DNA of 59,123 nt from Streptomyces ipomoeae 91-03 (GTDB lineage: Bacteria > Actinomycetota > Actinomycetes > Streptomycetales > Streptomycetaceae). The position numbers and the translations under genes are program-made. The stretch is taken from positions 1 to 59,123 of the forward strand of contig NZ_AEJC01000599.1 of NCBI RefSeq assembly GCF_000317595.1, in the 5' to 3' direction. Under the pieces are notes generated by a model. It had not been told where the DNA came from and ran no database searches. It saw nothing but the letters and a program-made list of their open reading frames with translations. Every line of letters starts with the position of its first letter. Positions within the stretch are counted from its first letter, which is position 1. Below are positions 55,983-59,123 of the stretch, piece after piece.

Positions 55983-56990
55983 ATGACCGGAACATCCGAC
56001 CGTAGACGGGTGACCAGCGGGGATGTGGCGCGAGAGGCCGGGGTCTCCCGTGCGACGGTGAGCTACGTCCTCAACGAGACCCCTCATCAGAAGATCCCCG
56101 AGGCCACGCGCCGGCGGGTGTGGGAGGCAGCCGCCCGGCTCGGCTACGCCCCCTCCGCCGCGGCGCGAGCCCTGCGGACGGGACGCTCGGACATCGTGCT
56201 CGGCCTGCTGCCGGACTGGCCGATCGAGCATGTCTTCGGACGGCTTGTCCAACAGCTGACCAACGCCTTCGCCGAGCACGAACTCACCTTTCTCGTGCAC
56301 TCGTCGGCCCGCCCCGCCCGGCCCCTGCGGGAGGTCTGGAAGGCCCTGACGCCCGCGGCGGTGCTGGCGCTCGGCGAGTTCCCCGAGTCCGAGGCCGGCG
56401 CCATGCGGGCGGCAGGCGTCGAGGTCGTCATGGCGGTGCACGGCTCGGTACGGGGTCGGCGTCGGCCCCCTCTCGTGTCGGAGGAGCCGATCGGAGCGGC
56501 TCAGGCCGGCTACCTCGTCGAATCGCACCGCCGACTCGGCTACGCCTACCCGGACCTGGCGGGACTCGAGGTCCTGGCCGGGCCGCGATTGGACGGCGTC
56601 CGCAAGGTCTGTGCCGAACGCGGCCTTCCGGAGCCGGACGTTCGCGTCGTCCCCGTCGACCCGGGCGGCGCCGTGGAAGCGGTGAAGGGATGGCTCGCCG
56701 CCGGTCCGCCGGTGACGGGCGTCTGCGCGTTCAACGACGATGTCGCCATGTCCGTGCTGGCCGCTCTGCGGTCCCTGGGGCTGCGGGCCCCGCAGGACCT
56801 GGCCGTGATCGGTGTCGACGACACCCTCGGCGCGGCGCTGGCGCATTCGCCGCTCACCACGATCGTCCGCGACACCGACGCCATCGCGCGGGGCCTCGCC
56901 CGTCGTATCGTCGACGCCCTCGACCGGAAGCCGGTCCCCGCCGATCCCGTCGAGGCCCCGCTCCGGGTTCATGTGCGGGTGTCCGCCTGA
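55983..56990 (+). CDS. LacI-family transcriptional regulator
   Basis: 335 residues, ATG 55983 after a GGGCGGGG-type purine-rich site. HTH VTSGDVAREAGVSRATVSYV, hinge APSAAARALRTGRSD, sensor domain with VCAFNDDVAMSVLAALRSLG and VIGVDDTLGAALAHSPLTTI. It sits between the esterase-rhamnosidase operon (divergent) and the family-5 ABC operon (downstream), both of which carry a TTAAACGT-type dyad, so it likely controls both. Confidence 0.94.
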   Translation: MTGTSDRRRVTSGDVAREAGVSRATVSYVLNETPHQKIPEATRRRVWEAAARLGYAPSAAARALRTGRSDIVLGLLPDWPIEHVFGRLVQQLTNAFAEHELTFLVHSSARPARPLREVWKALTPAAVLALGEFPESEAGAMRAAGVEVVMAVHGSVRGRRRPPLVSEEPIGAAQAGYLVESHRRLGYAYPDLAGLEVLAGPRLDGVRKVCAERGLPEPDVRVVPVDPGGAVEAVKGWLAAGPPVTGVCAFNDDVAMSVLAALRSLGLRAPQDLAVIGVDDTLGAALAHSPLTTIVRDTDAIARGLARRIVDALDRKPVPADPVEAPLRVHVRVSA

Positions 56991-57475
56991 CCGGCTCCAC
57001 CGCCGCGGCGGCGGGCCCCTGGATGCCGTGGTCCGGTCGCATCCGCGCTGGTCGCCGCCCTGTTCGAGCAGTCCTCGCGGCCACTTGCCGCGAATCCCTT
57101 GCGCAATGACCGCGACACGGTTACGTTACCCGGCACTGGCTTAAACGTTTAAGCGAAACGTGAAAGCTACTCGAAGCAACCAGTGATGGGGGCGACGAGA
57201 CCGAACGTGCTTCCGACCAGTCCGGCCCTGCTCCACGGCAAACGCCCGGAACAGGCATGACCCCGGCGGATGCCGTCGACCCGCGCCGCCCTCACCCGTC
57301 ATTCCCGGCCAGACGTGCGAGTCCGGCTCCACCTCCGGCCGCCCCGCTCACGCAGTCCCACCCGGGTCTCCTGCGATCCGCGGGCTCGCAGCCCGCCATC
57401 CGAACCATTCACGTCGGTGGCGCCCTCGCGAACCACGACACCCTCCAAGTCCTCCCCGACACCACGGAGATCTCA
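56991..57475. other. Long leader/control region before the family-5 ABC operon
   Basis: 485 bp. Holds the palindromic operator (57139-57154) with GCGAAACGTGAAAG next to it; from 57257 the binding-protein frame is open but reads Pro/Arg-rich text without family likeness, so I treat it as untranslated leader. Confidence 0.6.
57139..57154. promoter_or_regulatory. Perfect 16-bp palindromic LacI-type operator
   Basis: GCTTAAACGTTTAAGC, fully symmetric with the central CG typical of LacI/GalR-family operators, about 320 bp before the binding-protein start. AT-rich against the local GC background, so unlikely by chance. Confidence 0.8.
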
Positions 57476-59035
57476 ATGAAGAGAAGGACCGTCCTCCAGG
57501 CCTCGATCGGCGTTGTCGCAGCGCTCGCACTCACCGCCTGCAGCGCCGCGAACAGCAACACCGGCGGCAACGGCAGTGCCGGCCCGGCGAACCTCACCAT
57601 CGCTCTGAACTCGGCACCCAACAGCCTGGACCCCGCCCAGGTCGCCGTGGGGCCCTTCCTGAACTACATGGACCCGGCCTACGCCTCGCTGCTGAACCGC
57701 AAGGCCGACGGCACCCTGGGAGCCGGGCTGGCCGACAAGTGGGGATATGTGGGCAGCGGGAACACCAAGTTCCAGCTCAGCCTGCGCAAGGGAGCGAAGT
57801 TCGCCGACGGCACGCCGATCACCGCCACCGACGTCGTCAACTCGATCAAGTACTTCCGGAAGGGCAGCGGACCCGGCGGCGCCTACTACCGCCCCCTGAC
57901 CTTCTCGGCGCCGGACAGTTCGACCGTGGTGGTCAGCAGCCCGACGCCGAACCCCGACATGGGCGCGCTGTTCACGCCCGCGTTCATGGGCGGCGCGATC
58001 ATCAGCCCGGCGGGGCTGAAGAACCCGAAGAAGCTGGCCTCCACGACCTTCGGCGCCGGGCCGTACGTCCTCAGCGCCCAGCAGTCGGTCTCCGGCGACC
58101 ACTATGTCTACGTACCGAACAAGAACTTCTACGACCAGTCCGCCATCCACTTCAAGTGGATCACCGTCCGGGTGATGCCGAACGTCAACTCGCAGGCGCA
58201 GGCCCTGAAGTCCGGGCAGCTCGACCTCATGTACGGCACCCCGGACGTGGCGCCGACCATCGCGGGCAACAAGTCGCTCACCACGATCAAGGCCCCCACC
58301 ACCTGGGCCGGCCTGTTCCTGCTGGACCGCGAAGGCACCGTCGTCAAGGGACTGCGCGATGTGCGGGTCCGGCAGGCCCTGAACTTCGCCATCGACCGAG
58401 CCGCGGTCACCAAGGCGGTCTACGGCGACTACGGCAAACCGCTCTCGCAGCCGGCGATGCCCGGCTACGACGGCTACAGCCCCGAAGCCGAGAAGATGTA
58501 CCCCTACGACCCCGCCAAGGCCAAGCAGCTGCTGAAGGCGGCGGGACACACAAAGCTGACCATCCCGGTGAACTACGGCTCGTTCGACCCCTCGACGACC
58601 AAGATGCTCCAGGCCGTGCAGGACCAGCTCGCCAAGGTGGGTGTGACCCTGAAGCTGAAGGGCGCCGCCAACTTCGGTGGCTGGATCAACGACCTGCTGT
58701 CGAAGAAGTACGCGGCAACCGTACTCTCACCCGGCATGGGTGGCGGTGAGAACTTCTACGTGCAACAGGGAGCGTTCACCAAGACGGGCATCATGAACAT
58801 CTTCGCCGTGGGCGACAAGGACTTCGATGCCGCGTTCGCCCGGCTCGCCAAGTCGGACCCCCAGGCCGGGGGCGCTGCGGCGAAGGATCTCACCGATGTG
58901 ATCGTGCGCAAGGCGCTCGCGCTGCCGGTGTCCGCGACCGACACGATCGCCATGTACAACACCAAGCTGCGCGGCGTGAAGTTCGGGGTGGGCACCGCCC
59001 AGCTGACACCGAACATCACCTGGACCTCTCGCTGA
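57476..59035 (+). CDS. ABC transporter substrate-binding lipoprotein, family 5 (peptide/oligosaccharide)
   Basis: 519 residues from ATG 57476 (GGAG upstream). Signal MKRRTVLQASIGVVAALALT with lipobox LTACSA. SBP_bac_5 fold marks: NSLDPAQ, FADGTPITATDVVNSIKYF, DVRVRQALNFAIDRAAVTKA, YDPAKAKQLLKAAGH. The family is named for oligopeptides but several members bind plant oligosaccharides; the neighbouring rhamnosidase, esterase and LacI operator point that way here. A permease gene follows 9 bp downstream. Confidence 0.94.
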   Translation: MKRRTVLQASIGVVAALALTACSAANSNTGGNGSAGPANLTIALNSAPNSLDPAQVAVGPFLNYMDPAYASLLNRKADGTLGAGLADKWGYVGSGNTKFQLSLRKGAKFADGTPITATDVVNSIKYFRKGSGPGGAYYRPLTFSAPDSSTVVVSSPTPNPDMGALFTPAFMGGAIISPAGLKNPKKLASTTFGAGPYVLSAQQSVSGDHYVYVPNKNFYDQSAIHFKWITVRVMPNVNSQAQALKSGQLDLMYGTPDVAPTIAGNKSLTTIKAPTTWAGLFLLDREGTVVKGLRDVRVRQALNFAIDRAAVTKAVYGDYGKPLSQPAMPGYDGYSPEAEKMYPYDPAKAKQLLKAAGHTKLTIPVNYGSFDPSTTKMLQAVQDQLAKVGVTLKLKGAANFGGWINDLLSKKYAATVLSPGMGGGENFYVQQGAFTKTGIMNIFAVGDKDFDAAFARLAKSDPQAGGAAAKDLTDVIVRKALALPVSATDTIAMYNTKLRGVKFGVGTAQLTPNITWTSR

Positions 59036-59044
59036 CGAGGACAG

Positions 59045-59123
59045 ATGTTTCCCATCATTCTCCGCAGGCTGGCGCTGTCCGTCCCGCTCCTGGTGGCCGT
59101 CTCGGCGATCACCTCGCTCCTGG
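59045..59123 (+). CDS. ABC transporter permease, DppB type, 5' end only
   Basis: ATG 59045 after GAGGA; 26 codons (MFPIILRRLALSVPLLVAVS...) in the window, the usual basic-then-hydrophobic N-terminus of the first permease in a family-5 ABC operon. Runs off the right edge. Confidence 0.85.
   Translation, partial: MFPIILRRLALSVPLLVAVSAITSLL

Noticed and set aside
57257..57475. N-terminal extension of the family-5 binding protein
   Set aside because: In frame but Pro/Arg-rich; the lipoprotein signal begins at ATG 57476 with a ribosome site.

Overview
The window is very GC-rich, uses GTG starts often, shows Streptomyces-type codon bias and contains many typical actinobacterial families (SARP, MsiK-dependent sugar ABC transporters, LacI regulators, large NRPSs). 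I read it as a Streptomyces (or close relative) accessory region: either a chromosome arm or a large plasmid.

1-19.0 kb is a nonribosomal peptide locus. A partial NRPS gene runs leftward off the edge. A crotonyl-CoA carboxylase/reductase gene and two NRPS genes run rightward. The rightward genes encode C-A-T-C-A-T-E and C-A-T-C-A-T-R, that is four modules with an epimerase after module 2 and a reductive release domain at the end. The first rightward gene carries a one-base frameshift in its E domain. The leftward and first rightward NRPS genes share a 473-bp, 100% identical inverted repeat, so the 4.1 kb between the arms could in principle flip.

19.1-22.0 kb is an insertion-sequence pile: one IS5-type transposase gene, then a second IS (transposase with an in-frame amber stop) that has itself been split by a third IS with a CTAG target duplication. 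22.0-26.3 kb is a compact leftward replication/partition module: Rep-like protein, a triple helix-turn-helix protein, ParA and a ParB-like protein with overlapping reading frames, and a repeat-rich origin-like region upstream.

26.3-35.7 kb looks like the graveyard of a hypoxia/nitric-oxide island. There are remnants of adhE, gap, flavohaemoglobin and a CydC-type transporter, while a DevR-like response regulator and a DevS-like two-GAF histidine kinase remain intact. An IS200/IS605 element (TnpA plus TnpB) sits precisely inside the flavohaemoglobin gene, and a rifampicin-monooxygenase-like gene lies behind it.

36-43 kb holds an ECF-like sigma factor overlapping a Cys-rich protein gene, a secreted serine hydrolase, a large AfsR-type SARP regulator with an in-frame 36-bp tandem repeat, and a molybdopterin-oxidase remnant. 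43-59 kb is a plant-polysaccharide utilisation region: a GH42 beta-galactosidase with its own ABC transporter and LacI regulator, GH43, GH78 alpha-L-rhamnosidase with an esterase, a second LacI regulator with a probable shared operator, and the start of a family-5 binding-protein ABC operon. The gene set suggests arabinogalactan/rhamnogalacturonan side chains as substrate and a plant- or soil-associated life.
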